Below, in pieces: positions 17,291-26,237 of a stretch of DNA of 64,000 bases. The notes under the pieces were generated by a model. That model was not told the DNA's origin. It saw only the letters and a list, made by a program, of their open reading frames with translations, and did no database searches. Positions within the stretch are counted from its first letter, which is position 1; the number at the start of each line of letters is the position of its first letter. The translations under genes and the position numbers were made by a program. Source of the stretch: Nocardia stercoris (GTDB lineage: Bacteria; Actinomycetota; Actinomycetes; Mycobacteriales; Mycobacteriaceae); the NCBI RefSeq assembly GCF_003696265.1, contig NZ_RFFH01000006.1:124001-188000 (forward strand), read 5' to 3'.

Positions 17291-18541
17291 ATGGCTTCTG
17301 GAGACATCGTCCCGATCGAGCTCGGTCTCACCGACGGCGATCTGGTCACCCTGTGGGCACCGCGCTGGCGAGACGGTGACGACGAGTGGGAGGCATTCCT
17401 CGGTCACGAGGACGCGCTGTACGGGTTCGACTCGGTCGCCGAGCTGGCCGCCTTCATCCGCGGCAACGACGACAACGACCTGGTCGACCACCCGGCGTGG
17501 AAGGTCGTCGCCGGGCTGTCGGCCGCCGAGCTGGAGCCGGACGAGCGGCACGTCTACGACCTGGTCGGTGTCCCGGAGCTGGCTGCCGGCGACCCGGATC
17601 CGGAGACCGTCGCCGAACTCGAGGAGACCCTCGAGATGGTGAACACCATCGGCGAGGTGTGCGAGCTCGACGTGGTGACCAAGTTCTTCGGTTCGCACCC
17701 GGTGCTGGGCGCGCTCCCCCGCGGGGTCAGCGCGTTCGTCGGCCGCGAGGGCGAGGAGCTGTGGGACCAGATCGGTTCCGCCATCGCCAAGGGCTGGGAC
17801 AAGGTCGTCGACGCCATCGACTCGGTGGTGCAGTCCCCGGAGGTCGACGCGAAGGCCGTGGCGGTGGCCGAGGCCGAGCTGCTGGCCGCCGAGGAGAACA
17901 TCGTCGACGCCGACGACGTCGCCGAGACCGACGACGACACCGACTTCGAGACCGTCGACCTGGACGCCGAGGACGAAGAGGACGAGGAGGAGGAGACGTT
18001 CTGGAACGAGGTCGGCATCGACCCGATCAAGATCGTCACCGCGGAGGGCACGTTCTTCACTCTGCGCTGCTACCTCGACGACGAGCCGGTCTTCCTGGGC
18101 GCCGACGGCACCATCACGGTGTTCACCTCCGAGCGGGCGCTGGCCCGCTACCTGGCCGACGAGCACGAGCACGACCTGGCCAAGGTCAGCACGTTCTCGA
18201 CGGTCCGCAGCGCGGCCAACGGCGGTGACCTGGAGATCGAGGTCACCGAGGAGAACATCTACGTGCTCACCGGCCTGGCCCAGGATCTGAGCTCCGGCCC
18301 GGACGCGGTCGACATCGAGCAGCTGGACCTCGCGGTCGAACTGCTCAGCGACGCCGCCGAATACGTCGGCGACACCGCGGTGGAGAAGGCGCTGGCCAAG
18401 GCGACCCCGCTGGGCTGGTACGTCTCCTACCTGCTCGACCAGGACACCAGCCGGATGGCCCCGAGCCCGCCGTTCCAAGCCGAGGCCACGCAGTGGCACG
18501 CGCTGGAAGAGGCGTTCGAGGCCCGCCTGACCCAGGCCTGA
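17291..18541 (+). CDS. Conserved acidic actinobacterial protein (Rv3311-like)
   Basis: 416 residues, about one quarter Asp or Glu, no cysteine-rich motif, signal peptide or membrane helix. Two domains flank a very acidic linker (DDVAETDDDTDFETVDL then DAEDEEDEEEETF): an N-terminal half starting IVPIELGLTDGDLVTLWAPRWRDG and a C-terminal half starting IKIVTAEGTFFTLRCYLDDEPVFLG. The same half-gene layout and the position match Rv3311, annotated only as conserved. It is 14 bp from the YbaB gene stop, so read-through from the T7 cluster is possible. Function unknown. Confidence 0.8.
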   Translation: MASGDIVPIELGLTDGDLVTLWAPRWRDGDDEWEAFLGHEDALYGFDSVAELAAFIRGNDDNDLVDHPAWKVVAGLSAAELEPDERHVYDLVGVPELAAGDPDPETVAELEETLEMVNTIGEVCELDVVTKFFGSHPVLGALPRGVSAFVGREGEELWDQIGSAIAKGWDKVVDAIDSVVQSPEVDAKAVAVAEAELLAAEENIVDADDVAETDDDTDFETVDLDAEDEEDEEEETFWNEVGIDPIKIVTAEGTFFTLRCYLDDEPVFLGADGTITVFTSERALARYLADEHEHDLAKVSTFSTVRSAANGGDLEIEVTEENIYVLTGLAQDLSSGPDAVDIEQLDLAVELLSDAAEYVGDTAVEKALAKATPLGWYVSYLLDQDTSRMAPSPPFQAEATQWHALEEAFEARLTQA

Positions 18542-18558
18542 GCCGCAGCGAATTCCGG

Positions 18559-18595
18559 GCGCGGGCCCGGCGGCACTGTGCCGCCGGGCCCGCGC
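18559..18595. terminator. Bidirectional terminator, 17-bp perfect stem
   Basis: GCGCGGGCCCGGCGGCA, loop CTG, exact complement. It fills the 60-bp gap between the convergent Rv3311-like gene and add. Confidence 0.88.
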
Positions 18596-18601
18596 TCGCG
18601 T

Positions 18602-19696
18602 TCAGCCGATGAGCACCGCGTAACCGGGCTTGATCACCTCGTCGATGAGCCGCAGCCGGTCCGGGAACGGGATGAACGCCGACTTCATCGCGTTGATGGT
18701 GAAGCGTTCCAGATCGGTCCATCCGTAGCCGAACGTCTCGACCAGTTTGAGCATCTCGCGGCTCATATCGGTATCGCTCATCAGCCGGTTGTCGGTGTTG
18801 ACGGTGACCCGGAACCGCAGCCGCGCCAGCAGGTCGAAGGGATGCTTGTCCATCGACGGCACGGCACCGGTCTGCACGTTCGACGACGGGCACAGTTCCA
18901 GCGGTATGCGCTTGTCGCGCACATAGGCGGCGACCGTACCGAGCACGGGCGCGAAGCCTTCACCGTCGGTGATGTCGTCGGTGATGCGCACGCCGTGCCC
19001 GAGCCGATCGCAACCGCAGAAAGCCACGGCCTCGTGGATGGACGGCAGGCCGAACGCCTCGCCGGCATGGATGGTGAAGTACCCGCATTTCGCGCGCATG
19101 TACTCGAAGGCGTCGAGGTGCCGCGACGGCGGGAATCCGGCCTCGGCGCCGGCGATATCGAAACCGCCGACCCCGCGCTCGCGGAAACGGATTGCCAGCT
19201 CGGCGATTTCGCGGGAGCGGGCCGCGTGCCGCATGGCGGTGAGCAGGCACGTCACCAGGATCGGGTGGCCGGCTGCGGCGGCCAGCGCCTCGCCCTCCCG
19301 GAATCCCTGGAGCGTGTGTTCGACGACTTCGTCGAGGGTCAGACCCTGTTCCAGGTGCTGTTCGGGCGCGAACCGCACCTCGGCGTAGACGACCCCGTCG
19401 GCGGCGAGGTCGAGGGCGGCTTCCCGGGCGACGCGGCGCAGCCCCTCCGGGGTCTGCATGACGGCGACGGTGTGGTCGAAGGTTTGCAGGTACAACTCCA
19501 GCGACCCGCTGTCGGCGGCGTCCCGGAACCAGTGGGCGAGGGCTTGCTCATCGTGGGCGGGCAACCCGTCGTAACCGCACTGTGCGGCCAGCTCGAGAAC
19601 AGTCGCGGGCCGTAGCCCGCCGTCGAGATGGTCGTGCAGCACCGCCTTGGGCGCCTGTCGGATCGAAGCAAGTGTCAAGGGCATCGGTCCAGTCAT
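18602..19696 (-). CDS. add: Adenosine deaminase
   Basis: 364 residues. Zinc and substrate sites: HDHLDGGLRP near the start (first His pair), HAGEAFGLPS (third His and general-acid Glu), DRLGHGVRI (His) and NTDNRLMSDTD (Asp pair). It deaminates adenosine and deoxyadenosine to inosine forms that punA then splits. Start at 19696 (MTGPMPLTLASIRQAPK); the inner ATG at 19684 is equally possible. Corresponds to Rv3313c. Confidence 0.96.
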   Translation of the reverse strand: MTGPMPLTLASIRQAPKAVLHDHLDGGLRPATVLELAAQCGYDGLPAHDEQALAHWFRDAADSGSLELYLQTFDHTVAVMQTPEGLRRVAREAALDLAADGVVYAEVRFAPEQHLEQGLTLDEVVEHTLQGFREGEALAAAAGHPILVTCLLTAMRHAARSREIAELAIRFRERGVGGFDIAGAEAGFPPSRHLDAFEYMRAKCGYFTIHAGEAFGLPSIHEAVAFCGCDRLGHGVRITDDITDGEGFAPVLGTVAAYVRDKRIPLELCPSSNVQTGAVPSMDKHPFDLLARLRFRVTVNTDNRLMSDTDMSREMLKLVETFGYGWTDLERFTINAMKSAFIPFPDRLRLIDEVIKPGYAVLIG

Positions 19697-19848
19697 CTTT
19701 CGACGTTAGTCCTGTGCCACGGCCCGCACACCGGAGTTGCTCTCGTGTCGGCTCGCCGCCGGGCGAATGTCACAACCCCGTAGTGCTCCCTACACTTTCG
19801 CGCCGGACCGGCGCTCCCGGTGTCGCCGATCCCTGTGCCGGGCGCGGG

Positions 19849-21141
19849 TCAGCGGGCGATTCGGTCCAGGATCAGCGGGGCCGGGGCGATCGGGGTGGCG
19901 CCGCTCTCGTACGCGCCGGTCAGGGCGGTCAGGGCGGGAGCGAACGCGTCCGGGGTGTCGGTGTGCAGCGTGAACAGCGGCTGACCGGCGGTGACGGGGT
20001 CGCCCTCTTTGGCGTGCATTTCGACGCCGGCGCCGCATTGGATCGGGTCGCCCTGGCGGGCGCGGCCCGCGCCGAGGCGCCAGGCGGCCAAGCCGACGCC
20101 CATGGCGTCGAGCCGGTTCAGATATCCGGACGCGGGGGCCGAGACGATTTCGGTGGCGGTGGCGCGCGGGAGTTCGGCGTCGGGGTCGCCGCCCTGGGCG
20201 GTGATCATGGCGCGCCAGTGGTCCATGGCCTTGCCGCGGGCCAGCACGTCGGCCGGGTCGATGTCGCGGATTCCGGCCTGCGCCAACATTTCTCGCGCCA
20301 GGGCGAGGGTCAGTTCGACCACGTCGGCCGGACCGCCGCCGGCGAGTACCTCGACCGATTCGGCGACTTCGAGTGCGTTGCCGGCGGTCCGGCCGAGTGG
20401 GGTGTCCATGGCAGTGAGCAGTGCGACGGTGGCGACTCCGGCGTCGGTCCCGAGGTCGACCATGATGGTGGCGAGTTCGCGGGCCAGTTCGGGAGTTTTC
20501 ATGAACGCGCCGGTGCCCACCTTGACATCCAGTACCAGCGCACCGGTTCCCTCGGCGATCTTCTTGCTCATGATCGAACTCGCGATCAGGGGCACCGATT
20601 CGACCGTGCCGGTGACGTCGCGCAGGGCGTAGAGCCGCTTGTCGGCGGGGGCCAGGTCGGCGCCGGCCGCGCAGATCACCGCGCCGATTCCGGGGTCGGC
20701 CAGCATCTTTCGCATTTGCACGACCGGAATGTCGGCCCGCCAGCCTGGGATCGATTCCAGCTTGTCGAGGGTGCCGCCGGTGTGCCCGAGCCCGCGGCCG
20801 GACAGCTGCGGTACGGCGGCGCCGCAGGCCGCCACCAGCGGCGCCAGCGGCAAGGTGATCTTGTCTCCCACACCGCCGGTCGAGTGTTTGTCGACCGTGG
20901 GGCGGGTGAGGCCGGTGAAGTCCATCCGCTGCCCGGAGGCGATCATCGCCGCGGTCCACCGGGCGATCTCGCGCCGGTTCATGCCCCGCAACAGGATCGC
21001 CATGGCCAGCGCGGACATCTGTTCGTCGGCGACCTCGCCGCGGGTGAAAGCGTCCAGCACCCAGTCGATCTGATCGTCGCTGAGCTCACCACCGTCTCGC
21101 TTGGTAGCGATCACCGACACCGCGGAGTTGAGGTTCGCCAT
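19849..21141 (-). CDS. deoA: Thymidine/pyrimidine-nucleoside phosphorylase
   Basis: 430 residues. KHSTGGVGDKITLPLAP is the phosphate-binding signature; SGRGLGHTGGTLDKLESIPGW, SSIMSKK and the C-terminal PYNP domain (GAGRARQGDPIQCGAGVE) follow. It converts thymidine or uridine to base and sugar-1-phosphate. It is 152 bp ahead of add and 105 bp behind cdd on the same strand, giving a cdd-deoA-add pyrimidine/purine salvage run as in Rv3315c-Rv3313c. Confidence 0.96.
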   Translation of the reverse strand: MANLNSAVSVIATKRDGGELSDDQIDWVLDAFTRGEVADEQMSALAMAILLRGMNRREIARWTAAMIASGQRMDFTGLTRPTVDKHSTGGVGDKITLPLAPLVAACGAAVPQLSGRGLGHTGGTLDKLESIPGWRADIPVVQMRKMLADPGIGAVICAAGADLAPADKRLYALRDVTGTVESVPLIASSIMSKKIAEGTGALVLDVKVGTGAFMKTPELARELATIMVDLGTDAGVATVALLTAMDTPLGRTAGNALEVAESVEVLAGGGPADVVELTLALAREMLAQAGIRDIDPADVLARGKAMDHWRAMITAQGGDPDAELPRATATEIVSAPASGYLNRLDAMGVGLAAWRLGAGRARQGDPIQCGAGVEMHAKEGDPVTAGQPLFTLHTDTPDAFAPALTALTGAYESGATPIAPAPLILDRIAR

Positions 21142-21246
21142 GAAGAAACGATCTCAGATCGAAAGCCGTGGATCGGATCCGGCCTCACCGCAGAATGTTC
21201 GGCTCCGCCGGGCAATTCTTGTCGCGTCCCGGCGATGATTGTGCGC

Positions 21247-21654
21247 TCAGGCCGGGGCCTGTCCGGCAGCCAAATCATCGATTCCGAACGCGTGGGGCAG
21301 CAGCTCGCCCAGAGTGATCGGGCCGTCCGGGTGGTCGACGAGGATCGCGGCCCCGCCGTGCTCGTACAGCACCTGCCGGCAGCGCCCGCACGGCATCAGA
21401 ATCTCGCCCCGGGAATCGCATACCGCAACGGCCACCAAACCGCTGGATCCGGCGGCGCGAAGGTTACCGACCAGTACACATTCGGCACACAGGCCCAGCC
21501 CGTATGAGATATTTTCCACATTGCAACCGCTCACAATTCGGCCGTCCGCACTGAGAGCCGCGGCGCCGACGGGGAAGCGGGAGTACGGCGCGTGCGCGTG
21601 TGCCATGACTTCGAATGCCTTGCTACGCAGCACATTCCAATCAATTTCCGACAT
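21247..21654 (-). CDS. cdd: Cytidine deaminase
   Basis: 135 residues, tetrameric type. GCNVENISYGLGLCAECV holds the first zinc Cys and catalytic Glu, and PCGRCRQVL the other two zinc cysteines. Makes uridine from cytidine for deoA and upp. First gene of the salvage run; its 335-bp divergent upstream region is shared with sdhC. Confidence 0.96.
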   Translation of the reverse strand: MSEIDWNVLRSKAFEVMAHAHAPYSRFPVGAAALSADGRIVSGCNVENISYGLGLCAECVLVGNLRAAGSSGLVAVAVCDSRGEILMPCGRCRQVLYEHGGAAILVDHPDGPITLGELLPHAFGIDDLAAGQAPA

Positions 21655-21989
21655 TCGTTACCTCCCTGGGAGCCGGGTGCGGGTGGGCCCGCGACACCGG
21701 ATACGGGCGTGTCGGCCGCCTAGGCAAGGCAACCCTAATCCTCGCCATTTCGGCACAACGTACGGCACGCCGAATTAGTTCCGCCATACACCGGGCATTA
21801 AAGTCCATCGCAGATCGGTTCAGGTTCCCCCGGCGGCGGGACGATCACTGCCCGACGGGCGTGTCGGCCCTGGGCACGAGCTGGTGTTCCACCGGATCGA
21901 GGTCCAAGTCCGCGCCGAAACCGCGACCGGATCCGGCTGCCGGCTCGCCCGGCGGGTCCATCGACGACGTTGGAGAGGCACCGCACTCT
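21655..21989. promoter_or_regulatory. Divergent control region of cdd and sdhCDAB, no gene
   Basis: No credible coding sequence. The region must hold both promoters. A possible iron box at 21720-21738 (CTAGGCAAGGCAACCCTAA) matches 14 of 19 positions of the DtxR/IdeR consensus TTAGGTTAGGCTAACCTAA. GGAGAGG precedes the sdhC start. Confidence 0.55.
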
Positions 21990-22391
21990 ATGACCACACT
22001 GGAAGCTCCGGCCCAGCCGAAGCGGAAATCCCTGTACCGCGGCGACCCCGGCATGTGGTCCTGGGCGCTGCACCGGATCACCGGCGTGACGATCTTCTTC
22101 TTCCTGTTCGTGCACGTCCTCGACACCGCCATGGTGCGCGTCGGCGCGAACTCCTACGACCGGACCGTCGCGGAGTACAAGAACCCGCTGGTCGCGCTCA
22201 TGGAGATGGGCCTGGTCGTGGCGGTGCTGTTCCACGCGCTGAACGGCATCCGGGTCATCCTGGTCGACTTCTGGTCCAAGGGCCCCAAGTACCAGCGCCT
22301 GATGCTGTGGATCGTGCTGGGCGTGTGGGTGCTGGTCTCCGCCGCCGGCGTCGGCCGTCAGCTCTTCCTCATGATCACCACGGAGCTCTGA
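21990..22391 (+). CDS. sdhC: Succinate dehydrogenase cytochrome b subunit
   Basis: 133 residues from ATG 21990. Three membrane helices: TGVTIFFFLFVHVLDT, a second from MEMGLVVAVLFHALNGIRVI, third LMLWIVLGVWVLVSAAG. His residues in WSWALHRITGV and VLFHALNG are placed as haem b ligand candidates. Anchor subunit with sdhD; corresponds to Rv3316. An upstream open frame to 21615 has no family similarity. Confidence 0.95.
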   Translation: MTTLEAPAQPKRKSLYRGDPGMWSWALHRITGVTIFFFLFVHVLDTAMVRVGANSYDRTVAEYKNPLVALMEMGLVVAVLFHALNGIRVILVDFWSKGPKYQRLMLWIVLGVWVLVSAAGVGRQLFLMITTEL

Positions 22392-22398
22392 GGCAACC

Positions 22399-22833
22399 AT
22401 GACTGCACCCGTTCTCGGCACCTCCTACGACCGCCCGGCGAGCCTGGACGCGCCCGGCGCTCCCCGCCGCGCCTCCGGCAGCAACTTCGAGAAGAACGCG
22501 TGGCTGTTCATGCGCTTCTCCGGCGTGCTGCTGCTGGTCCTCGTCATCGGCCACATGACGATCATGCTGATGCTCGACGGTGGCGTGAAGCGCATCAACT
22601 TCGCGTTCGTCGCCGGCCGCTGGTCCTCGCCGTTCTGGCAGATCTGGGACCTCACCATGCTGTGGCTGGCCCAGCTGCACGGCGGTAACGGCCTGCGCAC
22701 CATCATCGACGACTACGCCCGCAAGGACAGCACCCGGTTCTGGCTGAAGTCGCTGCTGGTGATCTCCATGATCCTGGTCGTGGTGACCGGCACGTACGTG
22801 ATCTTCACCTTCGACCCCAACATCCACGCGTAA
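22399..22833 (+). CDS. sdhD: Succinate dehydrogenase membrane anchor subunit
   Basis: 144 residues, three helices (NAWLFMRFSGVLLLVLVIGHM, the TMLWLAQLHGGNGLRTII region, and LLVISMILVVVTGTYVIF). His in VIGHMTIM and QLHGGNG fit haem/quinone positions. It starts 7 bp after sdhC and 16 bp ahead of sdhA, so it is a single transcript. Confidence 0.95.
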   Translation: MTAPVLGTSYDRPASLDAPGAPRRASGSNFEKNAWLFMRFSGVLLLVLVIGHMTIMLMLDGGVKRINFAFVAGRWSSPFWQIWDLTMLWLAQLHGGNGLRTIIDDYARKDSTRFWLKSLLVISMILVVVTGTYVIFTFDPNIHA

Positions 22834-22849
22834 GGACAGGCCACCTTAG

Positions 22850-24637
22850 ATGAGTGAATCGCGACCGATTCAGGAACACCGCTACGACGTCGTCATCGTC
22901 GGTGCCGGTGGTGCCGGGATGCGCGCGGCCATCGAGGCCGGCCCGCGGGTCCGCACCGCGGTGCTGACCAAGCTGTACCCCACCCGGTCCCACACCGGCG
23001 CGGCCCAGGGCGGCATGTGTGCCGCGCTGGCCAACGTCGAAGAGGACAACTGGGAGTGGCACACCTTCGACACCGTCAAGGGTGGCGACTACATCGTCGA
23101 CCAGGACGCCGCCGAGATCATGGCCAAGGAGGCCATCGACGCGGTGCTCGACCTGGAGAAGATGGGCCTGCCGTTCAACCGGACGCCCGAGGGCAAGATC
23201 GACCAGCGTCGTTTCGGTGGTCACACCCGTGACCACGGCAAGGCGCCTGTGCGTCGCGCGTGCTACGCCGCCGACCGCACCGGTCACATGATCCTGCAGA
23301 CGCTGTACCAGAACTGCGTCAAGCACAACGTGGAGTTCTTCAACGAGTTCTACGTGCTGGACCTGCTGCTCACCGAGACCGACCGGGGTCCGGTCGCGAC
23401 CGGTGTGGTGGCCTACGAGCTGGCGACCGGCAATCTGCACGTGTTCCACGCCAAGGCGATCATCTTCGCCACCGGTGGTTCGGGCCGCATGTACAAGACC
23501 ACCTCGAACGCGCACACGCTGACCGGTGACGGTATGGCGATCGTGTTCCGCAAGGGCCTGCCGCTCGAGGACATGGAGTTCCACCAGTTCCACCCGACGG
23601 GCCTCGCGGGCCTGGGCATCCTGATCTCGGAGGCCGTGCGTGGTGAGGGCGGCATCCTGCGCAACGCCTCCGGTGAGCGCTTCATGGAGCGTTACGCCCC
23701 CACCATCAAGGACCTCGCGCCGCGTGACATCGTGGCCCGCTCGATGGTGCTCGAGGTGCGGGAGGGCCGCGGCGCCGGCCCGAACAAGGACTACGTGCTC
23801 ATCGACGTGACCCACCTCGGTGAGGACGTGCTCGAGGAGAAGCTGCCCGACATCACCGAGTTCGCCCGCACCTACCTGGGCGTGGACCCGGTGAAGGAGC
23901 CGGTGCCGGTCATGCCGACCTGCCACTACGTGATGGGTGGTATCCCGACCCGGATCCGTGGTGAGGTGCTGCGCAACAACACCGACGTGGTTCCCGGCCT
24001 GTACGCCGCGGGCGAGTGCGCCTGTGTGTCGGTGCACGGCGCGAACCGTCTGGGCACCAACTCGCTGCTGGACATCAACGTGTTCGGCCGGCGCGCGGGT
24101 ATCGCCGCCGCCGAGTACGCGCAGCGCGCCGAGTTCGTGGAGCTGCCGGAGGAGCCGGCCGCCTACGTGCAGACCTGGCTGGACAGCCTGCTGTCCGAGC
24201 ACGGTGACGAGCGCGTGGCCGACCTGCGCACCGAGCTGCAGAACGAGATGGACGACAAGGCCGGTGTGTACCGCACCGAGGAGAGCCTCAAGTCCATGCT
24301 GGGCATCATCCACACGCTCAAGGAGCGGTACGCCCGGATCACCGTGCAGGACAAGGGCAAGCGCTACAACAGCGACCTGCTCGAGGCGGTCGAGCTGGGC
24401 TTCCTGCTGGAGCTGGCCGAGGTCACCGTCGCCGGCGCCTACAACCGGAAGGAATCGCGCGGCGGCCACGCTCGCGAGGACTACCCGAACCGCGACGACG
24501 TCAACTTCATGCGCCACACCATGGCGTACAAGACGATCGCCGAGGGCGCGAGCAACGCCGAACTGATCGCCGACATCCGGCTGGACTTCAAGCCGGTGGT
24601 GCAGACCCGCTACGAGCCGATGGAGCGTAAGTACTGA
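22850..24637 (+). CDS. sdhA: Succinate dehydrogenase flavoprotein subunit
   Basis: 595 residues. FAD Rossmann GAGGAGMRAAIEAG, covalent-FAD His in SHTGAAQGGM, substrate loops QFHPTG and the HGANRLGTNSLLDINVFG helix, catalytic Arg region. Oxidises succinate to fumarate on the cytosolic face of the Sdh2-type complex (Rv3318). Its TGA overlaps the sdhB ATG by one base. Confidence 0.97.
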   Translation: MSESRPIQEHRYDVVIVGAGGAGMRAAIEAGPRVRTAVLTKLYPTRSHTGAAQGGMCAALANVEEDNWEWHTFDTVKGGDYIVDQDAAEIMAKEAIDAVLDLEKMGLPFNRTPEGKIDQRRFGGHTRDHGKAPVRRACYAADRTGHMILQTLYQNCVKHNVEFFNEFYVLDLLLTETDRGPVATGVVAYELATGNLHVFHAKAIIFATGGSGRMYKTTSNAHTLTGDGMAIVFRKGLPLEDMEFHQFHPTGLAGLGILISEAVRGEGGILRNASGERFMERYAPTIKDLAPRDIVARSMVLEVREGRGAGPNKDYVLIDVTHLGEDVLEEKLPDITEFARTYLGVDPVKEPVPVMPTCHYVMGGIPTRIRGEVLRNNTDVVPGLYAAGECACVSVHGANRLGTNSLLDINVFGRRAGIAAAEYAQRAEFVELPEEPAAYVQTWLDSLLSEHGDERVADLRTELQNEMDDKAGVYRTEESLKSMLGIIHTLKERYARITVQDKGKRYNSDLLEAVELGFLLELAEVTVAGAYNRKESRGGHAREDYPNRDDVNFMRHTMAYKTIAEGASNAELIADIRLDFKPVVQTRYEPMERKY

Positions 24638-25410
24638 TGACTGCTGTTACCGACGCCCCCGCCGGGCCCAAGCCGGCTCCGGTACCGGCCGGCTCGACCA
24701 TGGTGAACGTCAAGGTCGCGCGGTTCACCACCGAGAACGACAAGGGCGCCTACTGGGACACCTTCCAGGTCCCGGTGCTGCCCACCGACCGGTTCCTCAA
24801 CGTCCTGATCTACATCAAGTCGTACCTGGACGGTTCGCTGACGTTCCGGCGTTCCTGCGCCCACGGTGTGTGCGGCTCCGACGCCATGCGCATCAACGGC
24901 GTCAACCGCCTGGCCTGCAAGATCCTGATGAAGGACATGCTGCCCAAGGACGGCAAGACCATCACCATCACCGTCGAACCGATCCGCGGCCTGCCCGTGG
25001 AGAAGGACCTCGTGGTGGACATGGAACCGTTCTTCGACGCGTTCCGCGCGGTGAAGCCGTACCTGATCACCTCGGGTAACGAGCCGACCTACGAGCGCAT
25101 CCAGTCCCAGGCCGACCGCCACCGTTTCGACGACACCACCAAGTGCATCCTGTGTGCCTGCTGCACCACGTCGTGCCCGGTGTACTGGAACGACGGCAGC
25201 TACTTCGGCCCGGCCGCGATCGTGAACGCGCACCGCTTCATCTTCGACAGCCGCGACGAGGGCGCCCGCGAACGCTTGGACATCCTCAACGACGTCGAGG
25301 GTGTGTGGCGCTGCCGCACCACCTTCAACTGCACCGACGCCTGCCCCCGTGGCATCGAGGTCACCAAGGCCATTCAGGAAGTCAAGCGCGCGTTGCTGTT
25401 TGCCCGCTAG
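24637..25410 (+). CDS. sdhB: Succinate dehydrogenase iron-sulfur subunit
   Basis: 257 residues. Three clusters: [2Fe-2S] at SCAHGVCGSDAM with the distal cysteine in NRLAC; [4Fe-4S] from CILCACCTTSCPVYW; [3Fe-4S] region CRTTFNCTDACPRGI. Last gene of sdhCDAB; a hairpin follows at 25429-25463. Ends near the C-terminus with no extra domain. Confidence 0.97.
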   Translation: MTAVTDAPAGPKPAPVPAGSTMVNVKVARFTTENDKGAYWDTFQVPVLPTDRFLNVLIYIKSYLDGSLTFRRSCAHGVCGSDAMRINGVNRLACKILMKDMLPKDGKTITITVEPIRGLPVEKDLVVDMEPFFDAFRAVKPYLITSGNEPTYERIQSQADRHRFDDTTKCILCACCTTSCPVYWNDGSYFGPAAIVNAHRFIFDSRDEGARERLDILNDVEGVWRCRTTFNCTDACPRGIEVTKAIQEVKRALLFAR

Positions 25411-25428
25411 GTTCCGAAAGCCATATCC

Positions 25429-25463
25429 GAAGGCCGCTTTCGTCATCGACGGAGGCGGCCTTC
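25429..25463 (+). terminator. Hairpin after sdhB
   Basis: GAAGGCCGC and GCGGCCTTC, 9-bp perfect stem with a 17-base loop, 19 bp after the sdhB stop. Confidence 0.65.
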
Positions 25464-25553
25464 GGCGTCCGCGTGGAATTGCGGTCGGGGTTGCGTGGAA
25501 ATCCCAACTGCTGCAAGCTCTTCCGATAGTCCTCGGAGCGAGGGAGAGCAGTC

Positions 25554-25694
25554 GTGAATACTCATCTGACCGGGTCCGCGTTCTTCACCGGGAATCCGCC
25601 GGGGGTCGTCAGTGCCGATCTCGTGGGGAACCCGGTGTCTACCTTGGGGTTCGTATTGGGGAACCTGTTCGATGCGGTGACGGGATCGCTGTAG
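25554..25694 (+). CDS. 46-residue hydrophobic small protein
   Basis: GTG 25554 with the G-rich AGGGAG about 9 bases upstream, ending TAG 25692-25694. The sequence is MNTHLTGSAFFTGNPPG followed by a hydrophobic stretch from VVSADLVGNPVSTLG to a VLGNLFDAVTGSL end. No cysteine, no charged run. It is unlikely to be annotated by ORF callers because of size. The reading is open but coding potential cannot be proven by eye. It resembles the next ORF in composition and position: short, starting MN, hydrophobic end. Confidence 0.45.
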   Translation: MNTHLTGSAFFTGNPPGVVSADLVGNPVSTLGFVLGNLFDAVTGSL

Positions 25695-25850
25695 GGAGCA
25701 CGCTGCGGCGTGTCGAAAGGCGTGTTGCGCGAATCACTCCCACCTGATGGGCCTGCGGTGGAGTGGACCGAGACCGAAATGTAACGTTGGGGCGAGTCCG
25801 GCCGATGTGCAGGTCGACATTACGTTTTTCGGTATTGACAGGAGTTAGCC

Positions 25851-26027
25851 TTGAACTTCGGACCTGGTAGTGCCGGCGCCGGCATGGACACCGGCTCGTC
25901 TGCCCTCTCCTCGGGCTTCCCCAGCCCGTTCTCGGCTGCGGTTCAGGGCGCGCCGTTGAGCGTCATCACCCAGCTGGTCGTGATCGCGGACCTGTTCATC
26001 AGCAACCCGTCGAGCATCGCGGTCTAG
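25851..26027 (+). CDS. 58-residue small protein with hydrophobic C-terminus
   Basis: TTG 25851 preceded by a clear AGGAG at spacing 6 (ggagttagccTTG). MNFGPGSAGAGMDTGSSALS leads to a Ser/Pro/Gly-rich part and then a hydrophobic run LSVITQLVVIADLFI before the end. A hairpin follows 15 bp after the stop, so it is a separate transcript. No homologue recognised. Confidence 0.6.
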   Translation: MNFGPGSAGAGMDTGSSALSSGFPSPFSAAVQGAPLSVITQLVVIADLFISNPSSIAV

Positions 26028-26041
26028 TCCGCGCCGGGCTC

Positions 26042-26084
26042 GACGAGGGCCGCCACCGCTGTCGACGCGGAGGCGGCCTTCGTC
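26042..26084 (+). terminator. Hairpin after the 58-residue ORF
   Basis: GACGAGGGCCGCC pairs with GGCGGCCTTCGTC (one G-T wobble) over a 17-base loop, followed by GTTTCC. Confidence 0.65.
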
Positions 26085-26237
26085 GTTTCCAGTACCCTCG
26101 ACATCAGGTCGCCGAATATTAGCCACATCGGCCCCGGAAGTGGCCGGACCGCGCCTCCGGCAATGGCCTACTAGACAATTTGCCCAGGTGCGGCGCGGTT
26201 TGTTGTCGCGCGCGCACAGTGGTGATTGGCTCTCACT

